The translations under genes were made by a program, and so were the position numbers. Under the pieces are notes generated by a model, which did not search any database, had not been told where the DNA came from, and saw nothing but the letters and a program-made list of their open reading frames with translations. From assembly GCA_030625815.1 (NCBI GenBank), contig DAOUQF010000008.1, positions 1 through 64,000 on the forward strand: a stretch of DNA of 64,000 bases, read 5' to 3'. Positions 1 through 8,179 of this stretch are shown piece after piece. Positions within the stretch are counted from its first letter, which is position 1. Each line of letters starts with the position of its first letter. The stretch is from Eubacteriales bacterium. GTDB lineage: Bacteria > Bacillota > Clostridia > Tissierellales > GPF-1.

Positions 1-81
1 TTTTTCCTTATCCCAATAGGCTTCATTGCTATACGCATAAGTGATACCTGTCTTCTTGTTTGTTTGATAAATGATACCCAT
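1..81 (-). mobile_element. Transposase N-terminus (partial, runs off window)
   Basis: Reading leftward from an ATG at 81, the frame is open for 27 codons to the window edge. It starts MGIIYQTNKKTGITYAYSNE and continues AYWDKEK. A 'TYxYxxxxYWDKEK' start is characteristic of a group of IS4/IS1634-like DDE transposases, as I recall the family. The start is supported by a GAGGGG ribosome binding site about 10 nt upstream on the same strand. Only the N-terminus is visible, so intactness and family cannot be judged. The palindrome at 93-124 lies directly upstream. Confidence 0.45.
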
Positions 82-92
82 AATCATCACGC

Positions 93-124
93 CCCTCGTT
101 ATATATTATAATATATAACGAGGG
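93..124. repeat. 32-bp perfect palindrome
   Basis: Positions 93-108 (CCCTCGTTATATATTA) are exactly the reverse complement of 109-124, with no spacer. It sits about 12 bp upstream of the leftward transposase start, and its distal edge supplies the GAGGGG ribosome binding site of that gene. It could be an operator or promoter dyad, a hairpin that hides the ribosome binding site in read-through RNA, or part of an insertion-sequence end. The sequence does not decide among these. Confidence 0.8.
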
Positions 125-278
125 TAAAATCAACTGAAAACTGCTAAATCTGTTGATTTTTCAACGTTCTATGTAGTTTTCCTCGTTACACTTGCCGGGA
201 ATGCAGGTTAAAAGAGTATTGAATATGCGGTGGTAAGGCTAAAAACAATCCGATACGATCATATAAGAGTGAAAACAA

Positions 279-309
279 AAATGAGCTATCTTTAATAGAT
301 AGCTCATTT
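279..309 (-). terminator. Terminator of the M48 protease gene
   Basis: A 13-bp perfect stem (AAATGAGCTATCT, 279-291, with 297-309) and a 5-nt loop overlap the stop codon of the leftward protease gene. On the minus strand it is followed by TTTTGTTTTC. The stretch 125-278 holds no recognisable gene. Confidence 0.75.
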
Positions 310-1548
310 ATTGTTTGCTGGAACGGCTTTTTTCTGCTCCAAAGCAGCGATCCTGTCCCCGATAGGCGGATGAGAATAGGTTATCTGAACAACTACAGGG
401 TGCGGCGTTAGATTGGCGTAATTTTCTCTGGCCAGTATCTTTAATGCACGGATCATGGCGTTGGGGTCCGTCGATTTCGCAGCGAATGCATCGGCTTTGT
501 ACTCGGCACGTCTTGAAAATGCAGACATTGGAATGCCGAGGAACATGCTAACGGGCTCCATTAGAATGTTGAACAGGATGATCGCAAATCCGTAATGCGC
601 CTGCTTAAAGCCAAAGGCAACTGCAAAAGTGTCCGACGAGAGAAAAAAAGACAAAAGGAAAAGGAATGCAGCTGTTTGGATTGCCATAACGATAAGGTTT
701 TTCAACACAGCCTTATGATTTGCATGCCCGATTTCATGAGCCAGGATGCTGATGATCTCATCGGTGCTGCATTTTTCAAGCAGTGTGTCGTATAGAACAA
801 TGTGCTTGAACTTTCCGAAGCCCGTGAAGAAGGCATTCAGTTTGGTGGAGCGTTTGGAGGCATCCATAATGCTGATTTTCTGAACTTTATAGCCGGTATG
901 TTCTGCAAGAGACTTGGCTTTTTGATAGAGTTCACCCTCTGTTAGCGGCGTTAATTTATTAAAGAACCGCATGAACACCCGAGTATACAGGATGTTGAAC
1001 ACAAGAATAACGGCCATGATAATCAGCCAGGTGTAAAGAAATGAGCGGCGTCCCATTTGTTCGTATAAGGAAAGAAGGATATATAGGAGGGCTCCGCCTA
1101 AGACTGTTGCCAATAAAACAGACTTGATCTGATCTGAAACAAAGACGTTGACTGTTGATGTGTTGAAGCCAAACCGCTCCTCAATGCTGAAGGTGCGGTA
1201 GAGCCGGAAACCTATGGAGAGAATGTACATCGCCGCCAGATAGAAACCGAGAAAAAGCAATGTTTGGAGAATTGTATTTGATGTGATGTTTTGAGTCAGC
1301 CGGTCAAGCGCCGGGAAAACCCCCAACGATAAAAACAATAGAAGCACTATTTTTCCGACGGTTCTGTTGAATATGGACAGGCGCGTGATTTCCATGGTGT
1401 AGCTGAGCCACTTGTCGTATTCTTCTTGGTTGTACACATCCGATACATTCTTAGGAATGGGTTTGTTCCGATGCCGGTAATTTAGCATGGAAAGGCTAAT
1501 GTCGACAATAAAAACAGCGAGAATAACAAATAGGGTTAACAGAAACAA
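304..1548 (-). CDS. M48 family membrane metallopeptidase (Ste24/HtpX-like)
   Basis: A 414-residue integral membrane zinc protease. The catalytic motif HEIGHANHK lies near residue 270, and the third zinc ligand is expected in the segment 'RRAEYKADAFAAK' near residue 350. Hydrophobic segments lie at the N-terminus, near residues 65-110, 145-190 and 290-335, as in CAAX-protease-like M48 proteins. These enzymes cleave membrane or misfolded proteins at the inner face of the membrane. I chose the TTG start at 1548 because AGGAGG stands 6 nt upstream and no better ATG is nearby. The gene is alone on this strand and ends in its own hairpin. The exact substrate is unknown; family assignment is secure. 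Confidence 0.9.
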   Translation of the reverse strand: MFLLTLFVILAVFIVDISLSMLNYRHRNKPIPKNVSDVYNQEEYDKWLSYTMEITRLSIFNRTVGKIVLLLFLSLGVFPALDRLTQNITSNTILQTLLFLGFYLAAMYILSIGFRLYRTFSIEERFGFNTSTVNVFVSDQIKSVLLATVLGGALLYILLSLYEQMGRRSFLYTWLIIMAVILVFNILYTRVFMRFFNKLTPLTEGELYQKAKSLAEHTGYKVQKISIMDASKRSTKLNAFFTGFGKFKHIVLYDTLLEKCSTDEIISILAHEIGHANHKAVLKNLIVMAIQTAAFLFLLSFFLSSDTFAVAFGFKQAHYGFAIILFNILMEPVSMFLGIPMSAFSRRAEYKADAFAAKSTDPNAMIRALKILARENYANLTPHPVVVQITYSHPPIGDRIAALEQKKAVPANNK

Positions 1549-1572
1549 GGTGCACCTCCTTTATGACGATAT

Positions 1573-1600
1573 AAGCCTCCAGTCATCAAGCTGGAGGCTT
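1573..1600. terminator. Hairpin upstream of the protease gene
   Basis: A 10-bp perfect stem (AAGCCTCCAG, 1573-1582, with 1591-1600) and an 8-nt loop. It has no strong T-run on either side, so it may be a weak terminator for a lost gene or a leader hairpin. The rest of 1601-1960 has no intact gene. A short plus-strand stretch ending at about 1802 can be read as ...KWITLTELITITPG..., faintly like a chromate-transporter segment, but this is too weak to call. Confidence 0.4.
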
Positions 1601-1964
1601 TAATCTTCATGAGCCAGTCGTTCTACTATAAATATATCCCAAATGCGTGCTTGAATACCATGGAGAATCAAAGTTGACATAAAATAGCAGTCCAGAGTCG
1701 TAAGGGCACCAATGAGGCAGGTTTTGTTTGGATGGAGAAGTGGATCACTTTGACAGAACTTATAACGATCACGCCGGGAATGATGAAGCAGCCAGCAGAA
1801 TAATCAGCTGTTTTTTTCATGTGATCTTAACGGTTTATTGTATGTAAAAAGTTATTAATCGAATTTGAAATTGTGCAAGCATTTTAGTGAGTGAGGGTTT
1901 ATGATAGAAGACAAATGAAGGATGAACTGGCGGATTCGGAATCGATAGATTTAGAGAGGGTAGG

Positions 1965-2732
1965 GTGAAAGATATGGGAAAGGTGACATATATTTCCAAT
2001 GCAGGCATGTTGGTGGAAATGGGGGACAAGAAAATCCTGATTGACAGTTTGTGCGATTCGACAGTTCCAATTTACAAGGCAACCCCTGATGAAATCAAAG
2101 GCAAGATCATAGGTGGAGTTTCGCCCTTTGATGGGATTGATCTGATGTTGTTTACCCATCATCACAGCGATCATTTCGAACCGAAGAGTACGGTGGAATT
2201 TATCAACTGCCAACCAAGTGTCGTTTTGGTGTCGACGGGTGAGACGATCCGGAGACTTATAGCTCAGGATCCTAGTTTAGACAAAAATCGACTGGTCGTC
2301 CTTGATCTTCAGGTTGGCGAGGTTAAAGCGTTTGAGATTAACGATATTCGCATTCAAGTCATATCCATGGTTCACGACGGCAAAGATTATCAGGATGTAG
2401 AGAACTTTGCGTATCTGCTCGAGGTGAATGGGAAGCGCATCCTTCATGTCGGGGACGCGAAGCCCATGGCAGAAAACTATGGACATTTGAATTTGATTGA
2501 GCAGTCCATCGATTTGCTGCTGGTGCCATTTCCCTATGTGGGCATCCCTTCGGGTCAGTTGGTGATAGCAAATCAGATCAAGCCTAAGAAAATCGCAGCA
2601 ATTCATCTTCCGTATAAGGAAAAGGACCGGTTTAACTGGATTGAAGGAACAAAGAAAAGCTTTGGCCGGGTGAGGGAACAATTTGTAGAAACGGTATTTT
2701 TGGAAGAGGTCGGCGATTCGATTATCTTTTAG
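1965..2732 (+). CDS. MBL-fold metal-dependent hydrolase
   Basis: A 255-residue soluble protein of the metallo-beta-lactamase superfamily. The signature THHHSDHF (near residue 66) supplies the first metal ligands. The later 'HVGDAKP' (near 161) and a histidine near residue 215 ('AAIHLPYKE') fit the remaining ligands. It resembles the UlaG-like or 'L-ascorbate-6-phosphate lactonase-like' subgroup, which hydrolyses diverse substrates, so I do not name a substrate. The start is either GTG 1965 or ATG 1974; GAGAGGG lies just upstream of both. It is a single gene followed by a terminator at about 2763. Confidence 0.85.
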   Translation: MKDMGKVTYISNAGMLVEMGDKKILIDSLCDSTVPIYKATPDEIKGKIIGGVSPFDGIDLMLFTHHHSDHFEPKSTVEFINCQPSVVLVSTGETIRRLIAQDPSLDKNRLVVLDLQVGEVKAFEINDIRIQVISMVHDGKDYQDVENFAYLLEVNGKRILHVGDAKPMAENYGHLNLIEQSIDLLLVPFPYVGIPSGQLVIANQIKPKKIAAIHLPYKEKDRFNWIEGTKKSFGRVREQFVETVFLEEVGDSIIF

Positions 2733-2762
2733 TATTTTGTATGAAGAGTGATGCAAACGGGG

Positions 2763-2795
2763 AAGCCAACTGTTAACTAAATTGGCTTTTTTTGG
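2763..2795 (+). terminator. Terminator after the MBL hydrolase
   Basis: Stem AAGCCAA (2763-2769) with TTGGCTT (2782-2788), followed by a T-run. It lies about 30 bp after the hydrolase stop codon. Confidence 0.65.
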
Positions 2796-2979
2796 TTGAA
2801 ACTCGGGGTTTTGCAAGTATTCTTTGGTGGAAAAGCGAATAAATTACATGTAAGTAGTTAAAATATTCGCTTTATGAAAATCTCTGCGTGAGATATTATG
2901 GAAGCACTACTATTTTCAGAAAAGTTTGACGAAATGTGTTTAGATGTTGTTCTGTTATGGATTTGAGAGGAGAAAATCG

Positions 2980-4281
2980 ATGAAATGGATGAAGCTGTAT
3001 AACCAAAAATTAAGACATGCTGCGGAAATTGCAAGCCAAATTCAACCGAACTCCGTTTGTGTTTCGCCGGTGATGTGCGGGGAACCGCGGGAGATCCTTC
3101 AGGGGATTTCAGATCGGGCGAGCAGGACAGATGCTTTTAGAATCGAGCATCATTCGCTTCTTGCTTTCCATAACCATGACTTGCTCAAGCCTGAACTGCA
3201 GTCATCCATCAAATATGTTTCCTGGTTTACTTCCGGTTATTCGCGAAAAGCCGTTCAGGAAGGCCGAGCGGACTATATGCCGACATACTACAAGGATGTG
3301 CCGAAGCTTTGGGATCAGTTTATGGACGTTGATGTTTTTTACGCCCTTGTATCGCCCATGGATCAGCATGGCTATTTTAGTTTCGGGCTGTCTTGTAGCG
3401 AGACACTAGTTGCAAAGAACAAGGCGAAGAAAATCTTCTTGGAAGTAAATCCAAATATGCCGAGGACCCACGGCCAGAACTTCATTCATATTTCAGAAGT
3501 GGATGCCTTATGTGAGAGCATTTATTCCATTAGGGAATTGGCAGAGCCACCGATTGGTGAATTGGACAAGATTATCGGCGCCTATGTGGCGGATGAGATT
3601 CCCAATGGATCGACCATCCAGTTGGGGATTGGAGGCATTCCCAATGCGGTGGGTCGGGCGCTGAAGGATAAGAGGGATTTGGGCATTCACAGCGAGATGT
3701 TTGTAGAGGCCTTTGTCGATCTGATTGAATCCGGTGCTGTAACCAATCGGTTGAAAGATATTAACAAGGGGAAAAGCGTGACCACCTTTGCAGCAGGCTC
3801 AAAACGATTGTACGATTTTTTACATGACAATCCGTCCATTGAGTTTCGTCCGGTGGATTATGTTAACGATCCGGCGGTGATTGCATCTCATCGAAAAATG
3901 ATGTCGATCAACTCCTGTGTGGAGGTGGATTTACTTGGGCAAGTGTGCTCTGAGTCCATGGGGCGAACCCACTACAGCGGAACCGGCGGGCAGGTCGACT
4001 TTGTACGAGGCGCGACCCATTCGGAAAACGGCCGATCTTTTATCGCTATGCAGTCTACTGCTAAACGCGGCACGGTTACAAAAATCAAGCCGGTGCTGAC
4101 ACATGGCTCTGTGGTTACCACATCAAAAAACGATGTAGACACCATTGTAACCGAGCATGGAATTGCACAATTGAGGGGAAAAACTGCGGGGCAACGCGCG
4201 AAGGCACTGATTGAAATTGCTCATCCGGATTCTCGGGACGAACTACGATTTGAGGCGAAAAAGATGAATTTGATGATTTGA
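2980..4281 (+). CDS. Acetyl-CoA hydrolase/transferase family CoA-transferase (4-hydroxybutyrate or butyrate type)
   Basis: A 433-residue cytosolic enzyme that exchanges CoA between acyl-CoA and free carboxylates, usually acetyl-CoA with butyrate, propionate or 4-hydroxybutyrate. Family marks are 'IQLGIGGIPNAVG' mid-protein, a following 'HSEMFVEAF' carrying the likely catalytic glutamate, 'MGRTHYSGTGGQVDFVRG' and the C-terminal 'EHGIAQLRGKTAGQRA'. Length matches the family. The ATG at 2980 is preferred over an in-frame upstream start at 2944 because GAGAGGAG sits at the right distance. Substrate specificity cannot be read from sequence; a fermentative acid-exchange role fits the rest of the window. 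The gene stands alone. Confidence 0.88.
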   Translation: MKWMKLYNQKLRHAAEIASQIQPNSVCVSPVMCGEPREILQGISDRASRTDAFRIEHHSLLAFHNHDLLKPELQSSIKYVSWFTSGYSRKAVQEGRADYMPTYYKDVPKLWDQFMDVDVFYALVSPMDQHGYFSFGLSCSETLVAKNKAKKIFLEVNPNMPRTHGQNFIHISEVDALCESIYSIRELAEPPIGELDKIIGAYVADEIPNGSTIQLGIGGIPNAVGRALKDKRDLGIHSEMFVEAFVDLIESGAVTNRLKDINKGKSVTTFAAGSKRLYDFLHDNPSIEFRPVDYVNDPAVIASHRKMMSINSCVEVDLLGQVCSESMGRTHYSGTGGQVDFVRGATHSENGRSFIAMQSTAKRGTVTKIKPVLTHGSVVTTSKNDVDTIVTEHGIAQLRGKTAGQRAKALIEIAHPDSRDELRFEAKKMNLMI

Positions 4282-4370
4282 TGATCAAACTTGAGCAGAT
4301 GGCGGTGTGGTGCAGGAATCATAGATCATTTGTAAATCAAGGCGGCAGAGAAATTGTTGCTGGAAACAAT

Positions 4371-4414
4371 AAAAGCTGCAAGCGAAGATTGGCTTATTCG
4401 TTTGCAGCTTTTTC
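4371..4414. terminator. Bidirectional terminator
   Basis: AAAAGCTGCAAGCGA (4371-4385) pairs with TCGTTTGCAGCTTTT (4398-4412) with one wobble, and is T-rich on both strands. It lies between the CoA-transferase and the leftward relic. Confidence 0.75.
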
Positions 4415-4417
4415 TTG

Positions 4418-4885
4418 TTATACGCATTCGTGCACTTTTTTTCCCTGCACCCAGACTTCCCGGATATTTCTGGACGGGTCAGGTAGAGGATCTTTTGGAA
4501 AATGTCGTCAGATTCTCATCTTGAGTAAAAATGGGCAGTCTTGCCGTCGGGATTGTCGTATCAATCATCTGGGCGTCAAAGGCGTAGCCTTTTTCCAGTT
4601 TTCCAATAGGCAAGCTCAGGGCTTCCCCGCCTCCACCAGTTAACATATCCCGGTACATCAAGGCTGCATCATCCTTTATCATGAATTTCTTTTGGAGATG
4701 GGTGTTTGGCGCAGCAATGCCTCCATCACTGATGATGGAGTTGCCGCCATAACCATGCATTTTTTCTATGACTAGCACATGAACGTTATGAGTTCTTGCT
4801 TTGATGGCTGCCGAGAGACCGCGAAGCCAGTACCTACAACAAGGACATCGGTTGTGCGGTGCCATGTGAAGTTTTCATTTAGCAT
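4418..4885 (-). pseudogene. Relic: FAD-dependent oxidoreductase N-terminus fused to amidohydrolase C-terminus
   Basis: Reading leftward from ATG 4885, which keeps a good AGGAG site, the frame begins MLNENFTWHRTTDVLVVGTG. This is the FAD-binding strand of a flavocytochrome-c/fumarate-reductase-type protein. It then shifts frame and continues with 'LSAAIKARTHNVHVLVIEK' and 'GGNSIISDGGIAAPNT'. Near the distal end a third frame reads 'DPSRNIREVWVQGKKVHECV' and stops at 4418, which matches the C-terminal strand of amidohydrolase-family enzymes. The simplest reading is that one deletion joined the head of one gene to the tail of the next, followed by frameshifts. No function is expected. Confidence 0.7.
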
Positions 4886-5123
4886 CGAATTCACTCCTAT
4901 TTTTGATAGTTGGCAATGAGGTGGTTTACCTATACTACACACCACTGAGGGAGCCGTTGGGAGTTCGCAGCGGGTTAAGAAGCAAACTTCTTCCTTCATG
5001 GGGCCGATTATAATTGAATCAAGGGGCGGAAGGCGGGTAAGGAGAGGATGTAAAAGCGATGGAAAGCTGGTCGCTCGGGTATACCGGGTAAACCAACGTA
5101 AACAAGAATGAGGTGGAGGAATT

Positions 5124-5460
5124 TTGAAAGCAAATCGTTTTTTTGAACTTGTTGAGCTGCCGACAAAGGTAGCGAGTGTTTTTCCATTTATGGTCGGCAC
5201 TTTGTATGCATTGTACAGGTACGGACGCATTGATGGGATTAATTTGCTTGTTATGGTTATTGCCATGCTTAGTCTTGATATGGCTGCCACGGCACTCGAT
5301 AATTATATGGATTACAAGCGTGCAATCAAGACGCATGGTTTTAATTACGAGCAGCAGAATGCCATCGCAAAATATAAGCTGAAAGAGAATACGGTGCGAT
5401 GGGTTATTGGAGGTATGGTCAGTATCGCGATGATTCTAGGTGTCTCCTTTTTTCTCTTGA
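5124..5460 (+). pseudogene. 5' fragment of a UbiA-family prenyltransferase (MenA-like)
   Basis: It starts at TTG 5124 behind GGAGG and reads MKANRFFELVELPTKVASVF. It includes the aspartate-rich prenyl-diphosphate motif 'ALDNYMDYK' near residue 55 and a hydrophobic segment near residue 95. Homology ends after about 112 residues ('MILGVSFFLL'), where the sequence runs into the tail of the opposite lysR gene. Full-length UbiA enzymes are about 290-310 residues, so roughly the last two thirds are gone. The remaining open frame to 5600 is antisense to lysR. The break coincides with the left edge of the lysR-chrA cassette. Confidence 0.7.
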
Positions 5461-6338
5461 GAAATGAATCGTTCCATAATAATGCTTTCTTTCAAATATC
5501 TCAGAGCTGGAGTGAAAAATTTATTCTTATGATAAGTCACCTTAAAATATCGCTTGATTACAACGTTCTTAACGAAAAACTCCGCTATTCTTCCCTCTGA
5601 GATACTGTCTTCCACAAGCAGCTCCGGTAAAAGTGAAAGCCCTATGTTCTTCTCGACTCCGCTTATAATAGCTTTTGTACTTGCGCTCTCCCACAGGGTA
5701 TTTACAGTGAGGTTATAATTCGTTTCTAAGTATTCAAATTGATCTCTGCCCGCACTTCCCTTTTCACGCAAAAGGAAATTACAGTCGTTAAGCTCGTCAA
5801 TATTGATTTCTCTGTTTGCAAATTTATGCACTTTTGAACAAATAAAGCTCAGTTTGTCGGGCCGAAAATCCTCATACAGAATATTGTCAAAGTGCGTGCT
5901 TCCTTCAACGATTCCCAAGTCGATTTTGTTGCCAAGCACCAACTCCTCAATGGTATGTGAATTCTCGATTACTGCTTTTACTTTTATTTCCGGATATTTC
6001 TGTGTGAAGCGCTCTATGATGTCGGGTAGCAGTTTTGTTCCTATTGTTATACTCGTGCCAATACGAATTGTGCCAACATTATCTATGTTTTTCATATGCA
6101 AATCAAGGTGGTCTATCAGGTTCAAGATATTGGTGGCATTGGAGTAATACTCTTTGCCCGCTTCTGTGATTTCAAGCCGTCTGGAAATCCGATCAAAAAA
6201 TTTTGTGCCGTAATATGTCTCAAGTTCGGATATTGCACGGCTGACCGCAGGTTGAGCCATATATAATTTTTCTGCCGCCCGAGTCATACTTCCGCAATCA
6301 TACACCTCAACAAAAATCCGCATCGATTTAATATTCAT
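5436..6338 (-). CDS. LysR-type transcriptional regulator
   Basis: A 300-residue regulator with the winged HTH at residues 1-60 ('SMTRAAEKLYMAQPAVSRAI') and a periplasmic-binding-like effector domain from about residue 88. AAAGGAG lies upstream of the ATG. It is divergent from the two chrA genes across a 115-bp AT-rich spacer with dyads, so it probably controls them. Its last residues (EKKGDT) lie at the junction with the broken UbiA gene, and its natural C-terminus may have been altered there. The effector is unknown; chromate or sulfate-related signals are possible but unproven. Confidence 0.9.
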   Translation of the reverse strand: MNIKSMRIFVEVYDCGSMTRAAEKLYMAQPAVSRAISELETYYGTKFFDRISRRLEITEAGKEYYSNATNILNLIDHLDLHMKNIDNVGTIRIGTSITIGTKLLPDIIERFTQKYPEIKVKAVIENSHTIEELVLGNKIDLGIVEGSTHFDNILYEDFRPDKLSFICSKVHKFANREINIDELNDCNFLLREKGSAGRDQFEYLETNYNLTVNTLWESASTKAIISGVEKNIGLSLLPELLVEDSISEGRIAEFFVKNVVIKRYFKVTYHKNKFFTPALRYLKESIIMERFISQEKKGDT

Positions 6339-6354
6339 AGCAGCGCTCCTTTGA

Positions 6355-6406
6355 ATAACAAATATGTTATGTATCTAATATGATAATATTATTATACTTA
6401 TGTATC
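6355..6406. promoter_or_regulatory. Dyads in the lysR/chrA divergent promoter
   Basis: Two short palindromes lie between the divergent genes: ATAACA-AATA-TGTTAT (6355-6370, perfect 16-bp dyad) and ATAC-TTAT-GTAT (6395-6406). LysR-type proteins bind such AT-rich dyads near their own start, so these are operator candidates. AT-rich -10-like sequence lies between them. Confidence 0.5.
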
Positions 6407-6453
6407 GTCAAGCCATATGATGAAATTATTATGGAATACATAGGGGGAAATTC

Positions 6454-7032
6454 ATGAAAAAACTGCTGAAACTGTTTTTGTCAACTTTCTACCTCAGCGC
6501 ATTTACCTTTGGCGGAGGGTATGTAATCATCTCACTGATGAAAAAGAAATTCGTGGATGAAATGCACTGGATGGAAGAGGGGGAAATGCTCAATTACACC
6601 GCAATGGCACAGTCCGCTCCGGGAGCTGTGGCGGTGAATGCTTCTATACTTGTCGGATTTCGCATTGCGGGATTTGCAGGTGCGGTCGTGGCGATTATTG
6701 GGACAATCCTGCCGCCACTTATTATTATCTCGGTGATTTTCTTCTTTTATGAAGCATTTCGCAGCAACCCAATAGTTAGCGCGGTACTTAAAGGCATGCA
6801 GTCGGGTGTTGCCGCGGTCATTGCCGATGTTGTGGTAAATCTGTCAAGCACAATTATAAAAAACAAGGATATGATTTCGGTAATGATTATGATCCTTGCA
6901 TTTGTTGCCACCTTTGCTTTAGGCGTGAATGTGATGGTGATCATCGCGGTATGTGCGGCTGTTGGAATCGTCAGGGAAGCGTTGGCCGTACATAGGAAGG
7001 AGGCAGATCATGAGCTTGCTGGAACTCTTTAA
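6454..7032 (+). CDS. chrA: Chromate transporter, first short subunit
   Basis: A 192-residue membrane protein of the CHR family, short monodomain type. It has the paired signature 'FTFGGGYVIISLM' near residue 20 and 'AQSAPGAVAVNASI' near residue 55, and about five hydrophobic segments. Short CHR proteins occur as adjacent pairs that together replace the single long two-domain form, and act as proton-coupled exporters or exchangers of chromate and perhaps other oxyanions. Its 3' end overlaps the second gene by 23 bp, so translation is probably coupled. Confidence 0.88.
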   Translation: MKKLLKLFLSTFYLSAFTFGGGYVIISLMKKKFVDEMHWMEEGEMLNYTAMAQSAPGAVAVNASILVGFRIAGFAGAVVAIIGTILPPLIIISVIFFFYEAFRSNPIVSAVLKGMQSGVAAVIADVVVNLSSTIIKNKDMISVMIMILAFVATFALGVNVMVIIAVCAAVGIVREALAVHRKEADHELAGTL

Positions 7033-7573
7033 GGCTTTCTTTCAGATCGGGATGTTCAGCTTCGGTGGCGGTATGGCAGCTATTCCTCTTGTTCAAGAAG
7101 GAATAGTTGCACAACGCGGTTGGCTAAGCATGACTCAGTTTACGGATCTCATTACCATTGCGGAAATGACTCCTGGTCCTATTGCGGTAAATTCCGCAAC
7201 CTTTGTGGGCATGCAGCTTTTTGGATTGCCGGGGGCGATTGTGGCAACGGCGGGTTGTATTTTGCCGTCAATCATTCTTGTTTCGATCCTTGCAGTAGCC
7301 TATTCAAAATACAAGGAGATCTTTTGGATCAAGGGTGCGCTGAACGGACTTCGTCCGGCGGTCGTCGCATTGATTGCTTCAGCGGGTATTACGATTTTAT
7401 TTCTGGTCGTGTTTGGTACTTCCAAAGTGATGGATGGTATTGAGAGCATCAATGTGATTGGTTTTTTGCTTTTTGCCGCTGGGTTCTTTGTTCTGCGCAA
7501 GTGGAAGTTCAGCCCGATCAAAACGATGCTGTTGTGCGGGCTTTGCGGAGGAATATTTTACAGCGTGCTTTAA
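7010..7573 (+). CDS. chrA: Chromate transporter, second short subunit
   Basis: A 187-residue partner of the preceding gene with 'GMFSFGGGMAAIPLV' near residue 15 and 'AEMTPGPIAVNSATFVG' near residue 50, the CHR-domain marks. The start at ATG 7010 is preferred over an upstream in-frame start because AAGGAGG precedes it. It overlaps the end of the first subunit, so the two form one unit. No terminator follows before the relics at 7607-8116. Confidence 0.88.
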   Translation: MSLLELFKAFFQIGMFSFGGGMAAIPLVQEGIVAQRGWLSMTQFTDLITIAEMTPGPIAVNSATFVGMQLFGLPGAIVATAGCILPSIILVSILAVAYSKYKEIFWIKGALNGLRPAVVALIASAGITILFLVVFGTSKVMDGIESINVIGFLLFAAGFFVLRKWKFSPIKTMLLCGLCGGIFYSVL

Positions 7574-7606
7574 TCAAACAAATTGGGAAAATCATGGGAG
7601 ATATGA

Positions 7607-7801
7607 ATCGGCTCATCAAACCAACCTCCAGCAATGGAGCCTGATTATCGTAGAATGGGGTTGGGAAAGGCCGTTGTTCTGGAAGGGATCAAATGGACTA
7701 GGGAGCTTGGAGCCAAAACAGTTCTAGTGGGCTCCTTACAGCAATTCTATTATAGTATCGGAATGCGGCCGTATGCGACCGCTACAAAGTGGAGAGGTTG
7801 A
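7607..7801 (+). pseudogene. 3' fragment of a GNAT acetyltransferase
   Basis: The frame reads 'MEPDYRRMGLGKAVVLEGIK' then 'ELGAKTVLVGSLQQFYYSIG', 'MRPYATATKW' and a stop at 7801. This is the acetyl-CoA pyrophosphate loop (RRMGLGKA) and the last strands of a GNAT domain. There is no start codon, ribosome site or N-terminal half. It abuts the right edge of the chrA cassette. Confidence 0.75.
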
Positions 7802-8116
7802 TGGTTATTCGATTTCCACGGGACTGCGGAAACCACGCAAGAGGGCGATGATGTGATCATCATGGCTAAAGTACCCGTTTATACCTTTAAGGATTATCAT
7901 ATGAGGCGTATGAATATCACCAGTAGCAAAGGCTGTATGAAAGCAAGGATGGTTGGTTATGAACCGTGTTGCAATGCCGATGAGGTGATTGCAGAGATTG
8001 GTTATGAAAAAGTGACAGATGATGAGTACTCTTCTGCATCGATATTCTGTTCGAAAGGGAAAGGGTACACCGTTGCTTGGGGAGATGCAGAAGATCATAT
8101 GCATTGTCTGAAATGA
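7802..8116 (+). pseudogene. 3' fragment of an EF-G/TetM-like translation GTPase (tentative)
   Basis: The frame is open from the stop at 7801 without a proper start and reads 'TTQEGDDVIIMAKVPVYTF', 'EPCCNADEVIAEIGYEK' and 'ASIFCSKGKGYTVAWGDAE'. I recognise this pattern as the C-terminal domain of large EF-G-like ribosome-protection-type GTPases of Clostridia, which run to roughly 650-900 residues. The GTP-binding part is absent. The GTG at 7853 could start an 87-residue peptide, but it has no ribosome binding site. The identification is from memory and moderate. Confidence 0.5.
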
Positions 8117-8140
8117 CAAAGAAAAAACTGTAAGGATATA

Positions 8141-8174
8141 AAAACGCCATCAGACATTCTGATGGCGTTTTTAT
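8141..8174. terminator. Bidirectional terminator
   Basis: A 14-bp perfect stem (AAAACGCCATCAGA, 8141-8154, with 8159-8172) and a 4-nt loop, with A-run and T-run flanks. It serves the leftward sigma-54 activator gene. Confidence 0.85.
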
Positions 8175-8179
8175 ATGTA

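Noticed and set aside
4278-4643. 121-codon plus-strand frame after the CoA-transferase
   Set aside because: It runs through a clear terminator hairpin and antisense to the flavoprotein relic; no ribosome site and no family resemblance.
5803-6147. 114-codon frame antisense to lysR
   Set aside because: Shadow of a well-supported gene on the other strand; no ribosome binding site and no recognisable domain.
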